From Zipacnadum sp036504235 (GTDB taxonomy: Bacteria > Armatimonadota > Zipacnadia > Zipacnadales > Zipacnadaceae), in assembly GCA_036504235.1 (NCBI GenBank), contig DASXVN010000044.1:1-64000 (forward strand): a stretch of 64,000 nt of DNA, in the 5' to 3' direction. Numbering within the stretch: position 1 is the first letter of the stretch; every line of letters begins with the position of its first letter. The translations under genes were made by a program, and so were the position numbers. Under the pieces are notes generated by a model, which was not told the origin of the DNA, searched no databases, and saw only the letters and a program-made list of their open reading frames with translations. Shown here one piece after another: positions 31,013 to 40,154 of this stretch.

Positions 31013-33688
31013 ATGCTTTACCTGAAACCGTCGCACCACGAGCCTTTCCATTTCGAGAACTGGGGGCAGGTCGAGGCTAAGCTCGCCGAGCTGGGCGTCT
31101 CCCTGCCTTATGAGCCGGACCTCTCCTCCCTGCTGCAGCCGATCAACTTGGCCGGGATGCGCCTGCCCAATGCGCTGGCCATCCAGCCCGTGGAGGGCTG
31201 CGACGGCGACGCTAACGGCTACCCGCAGGAGCTGACTCTGCGCCGCTACCGCCGCTTTGGCGCGGGTGGCTCGGGGCTGGTCTGGCTGGAGGCGGCGGCG
31301 GTGGTCTTCGAGGGCCGCGCCAACCCCCGACAGCTTTGCGTGACCCCGGATAACCTCCCCGGCCTGCGCCGCCTGGTCGAGGACTGCCTGGGCGCCGCGC
31401 ACGAGGTCTTCGGCCCCGACCACACGCCGATGCTGGTGGCGCAACTCACGCACTCGGGCCGCTACAGCAAGCCACGCGGCGGGCCCGAGCCGATCATCGC
31501 CCACCACTCCGAGCCGCTGGACCCCCGGCACCATCTGCCGCCCGACTACCCGCTGATCAGCGACGCGGAGCTGGACGCGCTGCCCGACCGCTACGTCGCC
31601 GCCGCCCGCGTGGCCCGCGACGCCGGTTTCCACGCGGTGGACCTCAAGGCCACGCACCGCTACCTGCTCAACGAGCTGCTCGCCTCCCACACCCGCGAGG
31701 GGCGCTACGGCGGCAGCTTCGAGAACCGCACCCGGCTGCTGCTGGAGATCACCCGGCGGATCGCCGCCGAGGTCCCCGAGGTCATCCTCACCACCCGTCT
31801 GAACATCTACGACGCCCTCCCCTACCCCTGGGGGTTTGGGATGGCGACCGACGGTAGCATGAATCCGGACCTCACCGAGCCGATCGAGCTGATCCGGCAA
31901 CTGATGGCCGCGGGCCTGCAGTTCGTGAACCTCGCCTACGGCAACCCCTACTACAACCCGCACGTGGAGCGCCCCTACGACACGGCGGAGGTGGGCGGCT
32001 ACCTCCCGGAGGAGCACCCGCTGGTGAACGTCGCCGAGATGTGCGACCTGCACCGGCAGATGCACGAGGCGCTGCCGGAGGTGCCCTTCATCGCCACCGG
32101 CTTCACCTGGCTGCGGCAGTACTTCCCGCCGGTGGGCGCGGCGCTGGTCAAGTCCGGCCAGGCCGCGATGATCGGCGTCGGCCGCATGGCCCTGGCCTAC
32201 CCGGACTACGCGCGGGAGCTGATGGAGACCGGGAAGCTCACCCCCACCAAGCTGTGCATCTGCTGCTCGTCCTGCACGCAGATCATGCGCGACGGCGGCC
32301 GTTCCGGCTGCCCGGTGCGCGATGCGGAGATCTACGCGCCCATCTATCAGCAGGGCCGCCTGCGCGACCCGCAGGTCATGCGCGCGTTGGCGGATGACTG
32401 CCGGGACTGCTCCGCGCCGAGCTGCACCGCGGCCTGCCCGGCCGGGGTCAACGTCCCGGCCTTCCTGCGCGCGATTGCCGACGGCGACGAGCGCCGCGCC
32501 TATGAGGTCCTGCGCCGCAACAATCCGCTGCCGGAGATCTGCGCCTACGTCTGCCCCGCCGAGGTCCAATGTGAGGGGAGCTGCGTCAAGCGCCATATCG
32601 GCCCGGTCAGCCGCGACGCCGGCTTTGGCCCGCTGCCCATTCGCGCCCTGCAGCGCTACGTCGCCGAGAAGGCGCACCGCGAGGGCTGGGCAGTCCTGCA
32701 GACGCCGGAGGCCGAGAGCGGCTGCCGCGTGGCCGTGATCGGCGCCGGTCCGGCAGGGATCGCGGCCGCGGTCAAGCTGCTGGAACTGGGCCACCGAGTC
32801 ACCGTCTTTGACTCCTCACCGGGCTTCGGAGGAGTGGCCGCGGAGGTCATTCCCAGCGAGCGCCTGGACAGCGACGCCCTGGCAGCGGAGCTGACCAGTA
32901 TCCTGGATAGCGACAGTCGCGGCCGGCTGGAGCGCCGCTTCGGCGTCCGCCTGGGCGTGGACTTCACCCTGGCCGGCCTCAGCGCCGAGGGCTTCTCCGC
33001 CGTGTTCGTGGCCACCGGCCTACCGGAGGGCGCGCTGCTTCCCGCCGCGGTTCGGCCCGCGCAGGGCGTCGTGGACGCGCTCACCTTCCTGCGCGAGATG
33101 AAAGCCGACCCCACCGCTCCGGTGCCGCACCGCGTGGCGGTGCTGGGCGGCGGCAATACCGCCATGGACGCCGCGAGGGCTGCGGTGCGTCACGGCGCGC
33201 GCGACGTCTATCTCGTCTACCGGCGGTCCTTCGCCGAGTTGCCGGCCTGGCCCGCCGAGCGCGATCAGGTGCTGGCCGCGGGCGTACATTTCCTGATCCT
33301 CACCGCCCCGGTGGACTACCAGGTGGATGAACTGGGACGCCTGGCCGCGGTCGAGGTCGTCAGCACAGACCTCGGCGAACCCGACGCCAGTGGCCGCCGC
33401 CGGCCGGTCCTACAGCCGGAGTCGCGCCGCGACCTGCGGGTGGACTTGGTCGTCGAGGCACTGGGCCAGAAACCCTCGCGGGAGCTGATCGCAGCCCTGC
33501 CGGGGATCGCGCTGACCGACTCGGGCCTGATCCAAGTCGGCGCAGACTTCGCTACCAACCTGCCCCACGTCTTCGCCGGCGGCGACGTCGTCAACGGCGG
33601 CGCCACGGTAGCCCAGGCGGTCGGGGAGGGCTTCCGCGCCGCAGAGGGAATCTCTGCGTATCTGCACGAGGCGGGTTGCCAGAGTTAG
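31013..33688 (+). CDS. Old Yellow Enzyme-like / GltD-like fusion oxidoreductase
   Basis: An 891-residue fusion. Residues 1-440 form an FMN TIM barrel of the NADH:flavin oxidoreductase family (LLQPINLAGMRLPNALAIQP, VAQLTHSGRYSKPR, YGGSFENRTRLLLEI). A Cys cluster CICCSSCTQIM with a later Cys in SGCPVRD is of the dienoyl-CoA-reductase/TMADH 4Fe-4S type. Residues about 440-560 match the GltD ferredoxin-like domain (CRDCSAPSCTAACPAGVNVP and CAYVCPAEVQCEGSCVKRH). Residues about 575-891 form FAD and NAD(P) domains (VAVIGAGPAGIAAAVKLLEL, VAVLGGGNTAMDAARAA, HVFAGGDVVNGGATVAQAVG). Electrons would pass from NAD(P)H through FAD and Fe-S to the FMN barrel. The substrate is unknown. ATG 31013 has AAGGAA upstream. 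Confidence 0.85.
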   Translation: MLYLKPSHHEPFHFENWGQVEAKLAELGVSLPYEPDLSSLLQPINLAGMRLPNALAIQPVEGCDGDANGYPQELTLRRYRRFGAGGSGLVWLEAAAVVFEGRANPRQLCVTPDNLPGLRRLVEDCLGAAHEVFGPDHTPMLVAQLTHSGRYSKPRGGPEPIIAHHSEPLDPRHHLPPDYPLISDAELDALPDRYVAAARVARDAGFHAVDLKATHRYLLNELLASHTREGRYGGSFENRTRLLLEITRRIAAEVPEVILTTRLNIYDALPYPWGFGMATDGSMNPDLTEPIELIRQLMAAGLQFVNLAYGNPYYNPHVERPYDTAEVGGYLPEEHPLVNVAEMCDLHRQMHEALPEVPFIATGFTWLRQYFPPVGAALVKSGQAAMIGVGRMALAYPDYARELMETGKLTPTKLCICCSSCTQIMRDGGRSGCPVRDAEIYAPIYQQGRLRDPQVMRALADDCRDCSAPSCTAACPAGVNVPAFLRAIADGDERRAYEVLRRNNPLPEICAYVCPAEVQCEGSCVKRHIGPVSRDAGFGPLPIRALQRYVAEKAHREGWAVLQTPEAESGCRVAVIGAGPAGIAAAVKLLELGHRVTVFDSSPGFGGVAAEVIPSERLDSDALAAELTSILDSDSRGRLERRFGVRLGVDFTLAGLSAEGFSAVFVATGLPEGALLPAAVRPAQGVVDALTFLREMKADPTAPVPHRVAVLGGGNTAMDAARAAVRHGARDVYLVYRRSFAELPAWPAERDQVLAAGVHFLILTAPVDYQVDELGRLAAVEVVSTDLGEPDASGRRRPVLQPESRRDLRVDLVVEALGQKPSRELIAALPGIALTDSGLIQVGADFATNLPHVFAGGDVVNGGATVAQAVGEGFRAAEGISAYLHEAGCQS

Positions 33689-33714
33689 GCGGAGGTATTG
33701 AACAAGCCCAGCGG

Positions 33715-33770
33715 TAAGCCGGCCTCACCCCCTGCCCCTCTCCTGGCAGGAGAGGGGGGAACGGCGGCAC
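33715..33770. repeat. family A repeat
   Basis: CCTCACCCCCTGCCCCTCTCC, loop TGGC, AGGAGAGGGG and a terminal AACGGC lie between the fusion oxidoreductase and the next gene. Confidence 0.8.
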
Positions 33771-33801
33771 CTTTGAGCCAGTTGGTGTGTCTATCATCTT
33801 G

Positions 33802-36102
33802 ATGCCGATTCGCTTCGCGCTTATCCTGGCCGGTTTGCTGACGGCCCTGGGAGCCTCTGCCCAGGGCCGCCCGGACGCCTTGCCCCTGCCGCTGGAGGCC
33901 CGCGCTTGGTCGCCGTACAGCGCCGATCCCGGCTCGCAACAGGTCCAGGTGCTCCCCGGCGGACCTGCCACGGTAGCGATCACCGGCAAGCTGCCCGGGG
34001 CGTTCGGCGCCTCCTGCCGCCTGTGGCAGGACTGGCTGGGCTACGGGCGGCTGAGCTTCGCCGTGAAGGTCCCCGCCGGTTTCCCCGCCGACGCCGATCT
34101 GCAGGTCTACCTCAAAGACTTCCACTACTACTGGTACCAGGCCTACCCGCTGCACACCGCGAAGGCCGGCAAGAACCTGCCCTACACGCCGGGCCAGTGG
34201 CAGACGTTCACGATCTCGCTGCGGCCCGGCAGCCGCGACTGGCAGCCCGCGGGGCACCAGCAGAGCTGGTATGACGCGCCCTTCCGGCCCCAGGAATTCG
34301 GCGTCCGCTTCTTCAGCGCCAAGCCCTGGAGCGGCACGGTGCAGATCGGGGCGGTCAGCGTGGAGGGCTTCCAGCCGCCGCTCGCCAATACGCCGCAACC
34401 CGGCGGGGCGCTGCTCCCGCCCAAGCCCGTGGCCAACGCGACCACGGTGCCCCAGTACGAGAAGTTCGAGCTGACCTGGCCGGTAGACCAGCTCTACAGC
34501 AACCCCTACGACCCCGCGGTGGTCGCGGTGGAGGGGCACTTCCTCTCCCCCGGCGGGCAGATGCAGGTCATCCCCGGCTTCTTCTACCAGGGCTACACGC
34601 GCACCAAAAGCTCCGAGGGTTTCGAGCGTCTGACCCCGGTGGGCGGGCCGCAGTGGAAGGTCCGCTTCGCCCCCCGGGAGACCGGCGCGTACCGCTACTA
34701 CGTGCAGGTCACGGACGCGCGCGGCACGCGGCGCAGCCCGGAGGTCAGCTTCACCGCGGCCGCGCCGCTGCATCCGCAGGGGATCGCCCGCGTCAGCAAG
34801 ACCGACCCGCACTACTTCGAGTGGGAAAACGGCCAGTACCTGGTGCCCATGCCGATCAACATGCGCGACGGCGGCGACCAGGCGGAGGCCCAGCCGGGCA
34901 GCTACGATTTCGACCACTTCTTCCCCCTGTTCCGCGCCAGCGGGCTGAACACGGTCCGCACCTGGATGTGCGCCTGGTGGGCGGGGATCGAGTGGAGCCA
35001 GAAGTACCACTCGCGCTTCTCCGACCTGGGCCGCTACGCCCAGTACAACGCGTGGCGGCTGGACTACACGATGGATCTCGCCGCCCAAAACGACCTGCTG
35101 CTGGAGCTGACCCTGGGCTCGCACGGCCAGCTCCGCCAGGACAAATTCGACGCGGAGTGGCAGTACAGCCCCTACGCGGTCGAGAATGGCGGCTTCCTGC
35201 CCGCCCCCTATATGTTCTTCACCAGCGAGCGCGCCAAAGCGGACGTCAAGCAGCGCTACCGCTACATCGCCGCCCGCTGGGGCTATAGCCGCAACGTCTT
35301 TTCCTGGGACCTGTGGAACGAGATTGACCTGTCGGAGGGCTACAACCCGGCGGAGGTCGCCGCCTGGAACCAGGAGATGGCTACCTTCCTACGGTCGGTG
35401 GACCAGCAGCCGCACCTGATCACCACCCACATCGCCTTGTACTGGTCGGCGGGGCCGGAGATGTGGCGGCTGCCGGAGATCGACTACATCCAGTCCGACT
35501 CCTACTGGAAGCGGCGCGACGACGGAATGAATGAGTCCTTCGCCTCGCGAGTGGAGTACAACAAGCCCTTCCTGTTCATCGAGTACGGCCCGCAGACGTC
35601 CGAGTTGCCGCAGCCGGAATCGCGCTGGCTGCAGGAGTACCGAGTGGGCATGTGGGTCTCGGCGCTGCTGCCGTGGTCCGGTCCGGGGGCCTTCTGGTAC
35701 CAGAAGGAGTGGGAGCAGTACCGGCTGGGGGATTTCCAGAAAGGGCTGCAAGCCTACTTGGCCGGCGAGGACCGGCGCGGGAAGGGCCTGCATCTGGCGC
35801 GGGTGACGCTCAATGCGGCCGGCACGCTGCGCGTCCAGGCCATGCAGAACGAGACCTCCGCGTACTTCTACGTCTATGATTACGACCGGCTGGGCCTGCG
35901 CGAGCAGCCGCCCGGCGCCCCGCCCGGCCCGACCGCGCTGCTCTCCGGCCTGCGGCCCGGCAACTACCGCGTGGAGTTCTGGGACCCGGAGGCCGGCCGC
36001 ATTACGGCCACCGTTCCCATGGCCAGCGCCGACGGCACGCTGTCGATTCCCCTGCCGCCAATCGCCCCGGACCTGGCGGTCAAGGTCCTGCCGGCGGGCT
36101 AG
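33802..36102 (+). CDS. secreted DUF5060 / GH5-like glycoside hydrolase
   Basis: A 766-residue exported protein. The signal peptide is MPIRFALILAGLLTALGASA. Domains in order: a carbohydrate-binding-like beta domain (about 25-195), a DUF5060 Ig-like domain (about 215-330, with YEKFELTWPVDQLYSNPYDP), and a clan-A TIM barrel (about 335-660). The acid/base Glu is in FSWDLWNEIDLSEG and the nucleophile candidate Glu in PFLFIEYGPQTSE. A C-terminal beta domain (about 670-766) closes the protein. It probably cleaves a plant or microbial polysaccharide outside the cytoplasm; the substrate is unknown. ATG 33802 is chosen because the signal peptide begins there. No strong Shine-Dalgarno is visible. Confidence 0.85.
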   Translation: MPIRFALILAGLLTALGASAQGRPDALPLPLEARAWSPYSADPGSQQVQVLPGGPATVAITGKLPGAFGASCRLWQDWLGYGRLSFAVKVPAGFPADADLQVYLKDFHYYWYQAYPLHTAKAGKNLPYTPGQWQTFTISLRPGSRDWQPAGHQQSWYDAPFRPQEFGVRFFSAKPWSGTVQIGAVSVEGFQPPLANTPQPGGALLPPKPVANATTVPQYEKFELTWPVDQLYSNPYDPAVVAVEGHFLSPGGQMQVIPGFFYQGYTRTKSSEGFERLTPVGGPQWKVRFAPRETGAYRYYVQVTDARGTRRSPEVSFTAAAPLHPQGIARVSKTDPHYFEWENGQYLVPMPINMRDGGDQAEAQPGSYDFDHFFPLFRASGLNTVRTWMCAWWAGIEWSQKYHSRFSDLGRYAQYNAWRLDYTMDLAAQNDLLLELTLGSHGQLRQDKFDAEWQYSPYAVENGGFLPAPYMFFTSERAKADVKQRYRYIAARWGYSRNVFSWDLWNEIDLSEGYNPAEVAAWNQEMATFLRSVDQQPHLITTHIALYWSAGPEMWRLPEIDYIQSDSYWKRRDDGMNESFASRVEYNKPFLFIEYGPQTSELPQPESRWLQEYRVGMWVSALLPWSGPGAFWYQKEWEQYRLGDFQKGLQAYLAGEDRRGKGLHLARVTLNAAGTLRVQAMQNETSAYFYVYDYDRLGLREQPPGAPPGPTALLSGLRPGNYRVEFWDPEAGRITATVPMASADGTLSIPLPPIAPDLAVKVLPAG

Positions 36103-36120
36103 GACAGCAACGGCCACCTT

Positions 36121-36405
36121 CCCCGTAGGGGTGGACTTCGGGGCGTCGGCGCCACGACGTCCACCCGCGGCAACCGCGAAGCCAGACCCTAGCGGCAGGC
36201 GCGGGTGGATGTTCCGCGGGATACGACCCCGCGAAAGATCCACCCCTACAGACGGCAACGGCAAGGACGCCGTTTCCCCGTAGGGGTGGACTTCGGGGCG
36301 TCGGCGCCACGATGTCCACCCGCGGCAACCGCGAAACCAGGCCCTGGCGGCAGGCGCGGGTGGATGTTCCGCGGGTACGGCATCGCGGAAAATCCACCCC
36401 TACGA
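36121..36405. repeat. tandem duplication of a family D module (155-bp period)
   Basis: Two copies of about 125 nt (36126-36250 and 36281-36403) each run from TAGGGGTGGACTTCGGGGCG through CCACCCGCGGCAACCGCGAA to ATCCACCCCTAC. They are separated by about 30 nt with ACGGCAACGGC linkers. Each copy contains two nested hairpins. No gene lies in 36103-36497. Confidence 0.85.
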
Positions 36406-36436
36406 ACGGCCCCGGCTCCGATCTCTCCTCCGCACA

Positions 36437-36474
36437 CAAAACAAAACGGCGGAGCCCCCTCGGGGCCCCGCCGT
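36437..36474 (-). terminator. intrinsic terminator of the response regulator gene
   Basis: ACGGCGGAGCCCC pairs with GGGGCCCCGCCGT. On the minus strand the stem is followed by TTTTGTTTTGT. Confidence 0.8.
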
Positions 36475-36497
36475 CGTGGCTGGTGCTTGGTTTCTTC

Positions 36498-36911
36498 TCA
36501 GGCACTAATCTTGCTCGGCGTGGCGTTCACCACGCGGGTAAGCACCTCGGTAACCACCTCGATGAAATCCTCGCGCTTCTCCACCAGGATGGCGTTGAAG
36601 CGGCTCACCTGGCTGTAATCTGCGGCGTCGCGCGCGTATCCGGAGATCACGACCGTTGGGGTATGCTTCCACAAGGGGTTGTTCTGGAGGGCGCGGAGCA
36701 CTTCCCAGCCGTCCACGTCGGGCATTACAATGTCGAGGATGATTGCGTCAAAGGTCTGCCCCTCGGCAGACTTAGCACAGATGGCGCGCAAGGCTTCGCG
36801 CCCGTTGTGGGCCGTCGTCACCTTGAAGCCCTTCTGCTCCAGGGCCATCTTGAGAGCCATACAGATGGCGTTTTCGTCGTCCGCCACCAAGACTTCTGTC
36901 ACTCGATTCAC
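36498..36911 (-). CDS. single-domain response regulator (CheY-like receiver)
   Basis: A 137-residue receiver domain with no output domain. The acidic pocket is VADDEN, the phosphoacceptor Asp is in AIILDIVMPDVDGWEV (about residue 60), the switch Ser is in VVISGYA, and the conserved Lys is in ILVEKREDF. It would relay phosphate or bind a partner protein; no histidine kinase is in the window. It is the last gene of the minus-strand run tkt-archease-smpB-regulator, 68 nt after smpB, and has its own strong terminator. Confidence 0.9.
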   Translation of the reverse strand: MNRVTEVLVADDENAICMALKMALEQKGFKVTTAHNGREALRAICAKSAEGQTFDAIILDIVMPDVDGWEVLRALQNNPLWKHTPTVVISGYARDAADYSQVSRFNAILVEKREDFIEVVTEVLTRVVNATPSKISA

Positions 36912-36979
36912 CTCCCTCAGGGTAGTTGGCGATTAAGTGAGTACCATTCGCCGGGTGCCCGCCGGCGTCCTGCTTCGAT

Positions 36980-37438
36980 TTAGCGCCGCTCCGCCAAAGC
37001 CCGCTCGACGCGGCGCACCTCGTCGCGTTCCTTGAGCGTTTCCCGCTTGTCATAGGTCTTCTTGCCCCGGCCCAGGCCCACTTCCAGCTTGGCGAAACCC
37101 CGCTCGTTGAAGTAGATCCGCAGCGGCACCAAAGTGTAGCCCTTCTGACGCACGCCCCGCTCGAGCTGTGCGATTTCCCGGGTCTTGACGAGCAACTTGC
37201 GACGTCGGTCCGCCGGGAGTTCCTTGTGGGCCGCGCCGGTCTGGTAGGGAGTGATGCTCATCCCCACCACCCAGACTTCGTGGTCCCGCACCTCCACGTA
37301 AGCTTCCTGCAGGCTCACATGGCGCGCGCGCAGCGACTTGACCTCGTTGCCATTCAGCACCAGCCCCGCCTGCATCCGGTCTTCAATGAAGTACTCGTGG
37401 AAGGCGCGCCGGTTGCTGGCTACGGTTGATTCGCTCAC
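36980..37438 (-). CDS. smpB: SsrA-binding protein SmpB
   Basis: A 152-residue partner of tmRNA in trans-translation. It shows NRRAFHEYFIEDRMQAGLVL, then GNEVKSLRARHVSLQEAYVEV (abbreviated core G-N-E-V-K-S-L-R), RKLLVKTREI, GYTLVPLRIYFNERG and the C-terminal GRGKKTYDKRETLKERD that enters the decoding site. The start is GTG 37438 with GGAGG upstream; the longer frame reads into the archease gene's 3' side. The ssrA RNA gene is not visible here. Confidence 0.95.
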   Translation of the reverse strand: MSESTVASNRRAFHEYFIEDRMQAGLVLNGNEVKSLRARHVSLQEAYVEVRDHEVWVVGMSITPYQTGAAHKELPADRRRKLLVKTREIAQLERGVRQKGYTLVPLRIYFNERGFAKLEVGLGRGKKTYDKRETLKERDEVRRVERALAERR

Positions 37439-37467
37439 GGCTCTCGCCTCCCTCGGGTCGGTTTCGG

Positions 37468-37887
37468 TCAGGTATCCAGGGTCAACACCGCGCTCAGGCC
37501 CTGCTCGTCGCGGCGCAGGTCCACGTCGTGATAGGTCACCGCCTTGACGGCGCGGAGGACATACTGCCACGGGTCGGGCCGTCTCGTCAAGCCCACCCGC
37601 ACCAGCGCCCGCGCCGGCTGTTCCGTCGCCGCCGTCACCGCGACCTCCACGGGCAGTTCTCCGGAGTCCAGCCGATAGAGCAATTCACGCACCGTCCGGG
37701 GCAGCAGCAGAGCGGCTTCCTCGGCGGTCACCTCATACTCTTCCCAGCGCTCGGCGGCGGGGCGTTCGGGGCCGAGGACCAGTTCCAGAAAGCCGCGCGC
37801 GCCGTTTTCCAGCAGGTCGCGCAAGTCGCTGCCCCAGACCCGCAGCGCGTAGTCCGCGGTGTGATCGATCTCTTCCCAGCCGCCCAT
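37468..37887 (-). CDS. archease (RtcB cofactor)
   Basis: A 139-residue protein of the archease family (MTH1598/TM1083-like). The N-terminal signature WEEIDHTADYALRVWGSDL contains the D-H-T-A-D metal-binding residues. AVTYHDVDLRRDE and the C-terminal VLTLDT complete the family pattern. Archease speeds guanylylation of RtcB RNA ligase and allows multiple turnover. Here it lies between tkt and smpB; no canonical RtcB is in the window, though a divergent RtcB-like gene lies near 4 kb. Confidence 0.88.
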   Translation of the reverse strand: MGGWEEIDHTADYALRVWGSDLRDLLENGARGFLELVLGPERPAAERWEEYEVTAEEAALLLPRTVRELLYRLDSGELPVEVAVTAATEQPARALVRVGLTRRPDPWQYVLRAVKAVTYHDVDLRRDEQGLSAVLTLDT

Positions 37888-37903
37888 TAGCCCTCCGCGT
37901 CTT

Positions 37904-39994
37904 CTAGAGACAGAGCAGATCCAGCGCCGCCTGGGCGAGGTGCTCGGCGGTGAGGCCGAAGAACTTGAGCAACTCCCAGGGCTGGCCGGACTCGCCGAAA
38001 GTATGCGGCACGCCGATCATCTTGAAGCGGTACGGCTCGGGCAGGTTGCCCTCCGCCAGCGTCGCGGCCACCAGGTTGCCCATCCCGCCGACCTGGTGCT
38101 CCTCGGCGGTCAGCACCACACCGACCTCCCGCCCGGCGGCCAGAATGGCCTCCCGGTCCAGCGGCGCCACCGTGTGCAAGTTAAGGACGCGCGTCTCCAG
38201 CCCGTGTTCGAGGTGCAGCAGCCAGGCCGCCCGCATCGCCTCCGGCACCATCGGCCCGCAGGCGATAATCGCCACCGCCTCGTCTTCGCTGGCGTAGTCG
38301 CTCGCGAGCACCGTCTCGAAAGCCGCCGCGAACTCGGCCTGCTCGCCGCGGAAGCGGAGGACGTTGGCTCGCCCTAATACAAAAGGCGTGGCCGGAGTCG
38401 TCACGGTCGGCGTCGCCTCGCGGGCGTAGCGGACCACGGCGGGGCCGTCCATAGCCGCAATCGCGCGGGTGGCCTTCTCCGTCTCCACCGCGTCGCAGGG
38501 GACGACCATGGTCATATTCGGCAGCACGGTGATCAGCGAGATCTCCTCCAGCGCCTGGTGCGTGGCGCCGTCGGGCCCCACGGAGACGCCGCCGTGCGCG
38601 TCGGCAATCTTCACATTGAACCGGTTGTAGGCCACGGTGGTGCGGAGCTGATCCCAGTTGCGACCGGTGATGAACACCCCGTAGGAGCCAACCACCGGAA
38701 TCTTACCTTCCTTGGCCAGCCCGGCGGCGACCAGGGTACCGTTCGCCTCGGCGATCCCCATGCTTAGATAGCGGCGCTCCCGGTCGGGGTCGCAGTGCTT
38801 GCCGTCCGGGCGATAGAAGCGGTCCATGCGGATGGATTCGCTGATGTCCAGCCCCAGGCCGACGTAGCGCTCGTCGCCGCTCAGATCGCCCAGGGCCACG
38901 CCAAAGCCGTTGCGCGTAGCGTCCATCTTCACGTGCATCTGCTCGCCGTGATTCCACCAGTAGTCCCGGCCAAAGCGCGGCACCAGCGCGTCCACATACT
39001 CGTCCACCGCCGCCTGATACTGGGCCACCGCGGCGAAGATGCGGTCCAACCGCTCCGCGCTGAAGGTCTCCGTCATCCCCAAATCAGCCAGCGCGGTCGC
39101 CAGAGACTGCTCGCCGCAGAGGCCGTCCTTAGGCGGCGACCCGTGGTAGCCGCAGACCCCCTCCATGTAGCTGACCCCCTGGCCCTTATTGGTCTCGGCC
39201 AGGATCAGCGTGGGGCGGCCCGGGTGCTGCTCCGCCGCCGCGAAAGCCGCCAGGATCGCCTCCAGGTCGTGCCCGTCTATCTCCAGTACCTGCCAGCCGA
39301 AAGCGCGGTACTTGTCGGCCAGCGGCTCGACCTTCATCACCGCGTCGGTCTCGCCGTCAATCTGCAGGTGGTTCCGGTCGATGATCGCGACCAGGTTGTC
39401 CAGGTGGTGATGCGCGGCGGCCATGACCGCTTCCCAGACCGAGCCCTCCTGCTGCTCGCCGTCGCCCATCAGGCAGTATACCCGGTAGCTTTGGCCCCCT
39501 AACCGCGCGGCCAGGGCGGAGCCGACCGCCACGCCGAGCCCCTGGCCCAGCGAGCCGGCGGACAGCTCTACGCCCGGCAGGCGCAGGCGGTTCGGATGGC
39601 CCTCAAACCCCGAGCCCAGCCGCCGCAGCAGCGCCATCTGCTCGATACCGCGCAACTCCACCCCCGGCACCGGCTCGCCAAACCTGGTCACCGGCCGCTG
39701 GTCGAAGTATCCAGTCATCCCCAGACAGGCGTACAGCGCCGGCGCTTTGTGCCCAGCCGACCAAAAGACGCGGTCCCGCTCCGGCCAGTCCGGGTGTTGC
39801 GGATCGTGGCGGATTTGCTGCAGATACAGCGCCGCGGCTACGTCCATGAGGGACAGCGACCCGCCCGGATGGCCCGAGCAGGCGGCGGCAATAGCCGTCA
39901 CGGCCCAAGCCCTCATTTCTGCGGATTTTGTCGCTACTTGTTCGATTGAGTACGAGCCGGTCACGGCACCAGTTTCGCTGTTGATGAGGGGCAT
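37904..39994 (-). CDS. tkt: transketolase
   Basis: A 696-residue thiamine-diphosphate enzyme that moves two-carbon units in the pentose phosphate pathway. The N-terminal half has ACSGHPGGSLSLMDVAAALY, the ThDP motif CLMGDGEQQEGSVWEA (G-D-G followed by ...N in IIDRNHLQIDG) and a GYHGSPPK region. The C-terminal half has GIAEANGTLVAAGLAKEGK with the catalytic Glu, DAHGGVSVGPDGATHQALEE, and VVLTAEEHQVGGMGNLVA. The layout is that of the two-subunit archaeal-type transketolase fused into one chain. It heads a minus-strand run with archease and smpB. Confidence 0.93.
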   Translation of the reverse strand: MPLINSETGAVTGSYSIEQVATKSAEMRAWAVTAIAAACSGHPGGSLSLMDVAAALYLQQIRHDPQHPDWPERDRVFWSAGHKAPALYACLGMTGYFDQRPVTRFGEPVPGVELRGIEQMALLRRLGSGFEGHPNRLRLPGVELSAGSLGQGLGVAVGSALAARLGGQSYRVYCLMGDGEQQEGSVWEAVMAAAHHHLDNLVAIIDRNHLQIDGETDAVMKVEPLADKYRAFGWQVLEIDGHDLEAILAAFAAAEQHPGRPTLILAETNKGQGVSYMEGVCGYHGSPPKDGLCGEQSLATALADLGMTETFSAERLDRIFAAVAQYQAAVDEYVDALVPRFGRDYWWNHGEQMHVKMDATRNGFGVALGDLSGDERYVGLGLDISESIRMDRFYRPDGKHCDPDRERRYLSMGIAEANGTLVAAGLAKEGKIPVVGSYGVFITGRNWDQLRTTVAYNRFNVKIADAHGGVSVGPDGATHQALEEISLITVLPNMTMVVPCDAVETEKATRAIAAMDGPAVVRYAREATPTVTTPATPFVLGRANVLRFRGEQAEFAAAFETVLASDYASEDEAVAIIACGPMVPEAMRAAWLLHLEHGLETRVLNLHTVAPLDREAILAAGREVGVVLTAEEHQVGGMGNLVAATLAEGNLPEPYRFKMIGVPHTFGESGQPWELLKFFGLTAEHLAQAALDLLCL

Positions 39995-40080
39995 GGTCCT
40001 GAGACGCTCCTTCAGAAGACGGCGTGGACAATCAGTGGAAAACCAGCCGGAGAGGCTCCCCCGGCGGGCGTGAACTTATA

Positions 40081-40109
40081 CGATAAATCAACCACGCCAC
40101 CCCTGTCAA
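40081..40109 (-). promoter_or_regulatory. possible promoter of tkt
   Basis: On the minus strand, TTGACA (40109-40104) is 17 nt from TTATCG (40086-40081). The -35 is perfect but the -10 is poor. Confidence 0.35.
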
Positions 40110-40154
40110 CTAGGAGACGCCGGGGGAAGGGGGAGGTTCGGTCATTCGCCCCTA

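Noticed and set aside
30686..32794. 702-codon open frame on the minus strand opposite the fusion oxidoreductase
   Set aside because: Its translation has no recognisable motifs, is biased to Arg, Val and Gly, and lies antisense to a gene with clear domains; high GC produces long shadows.
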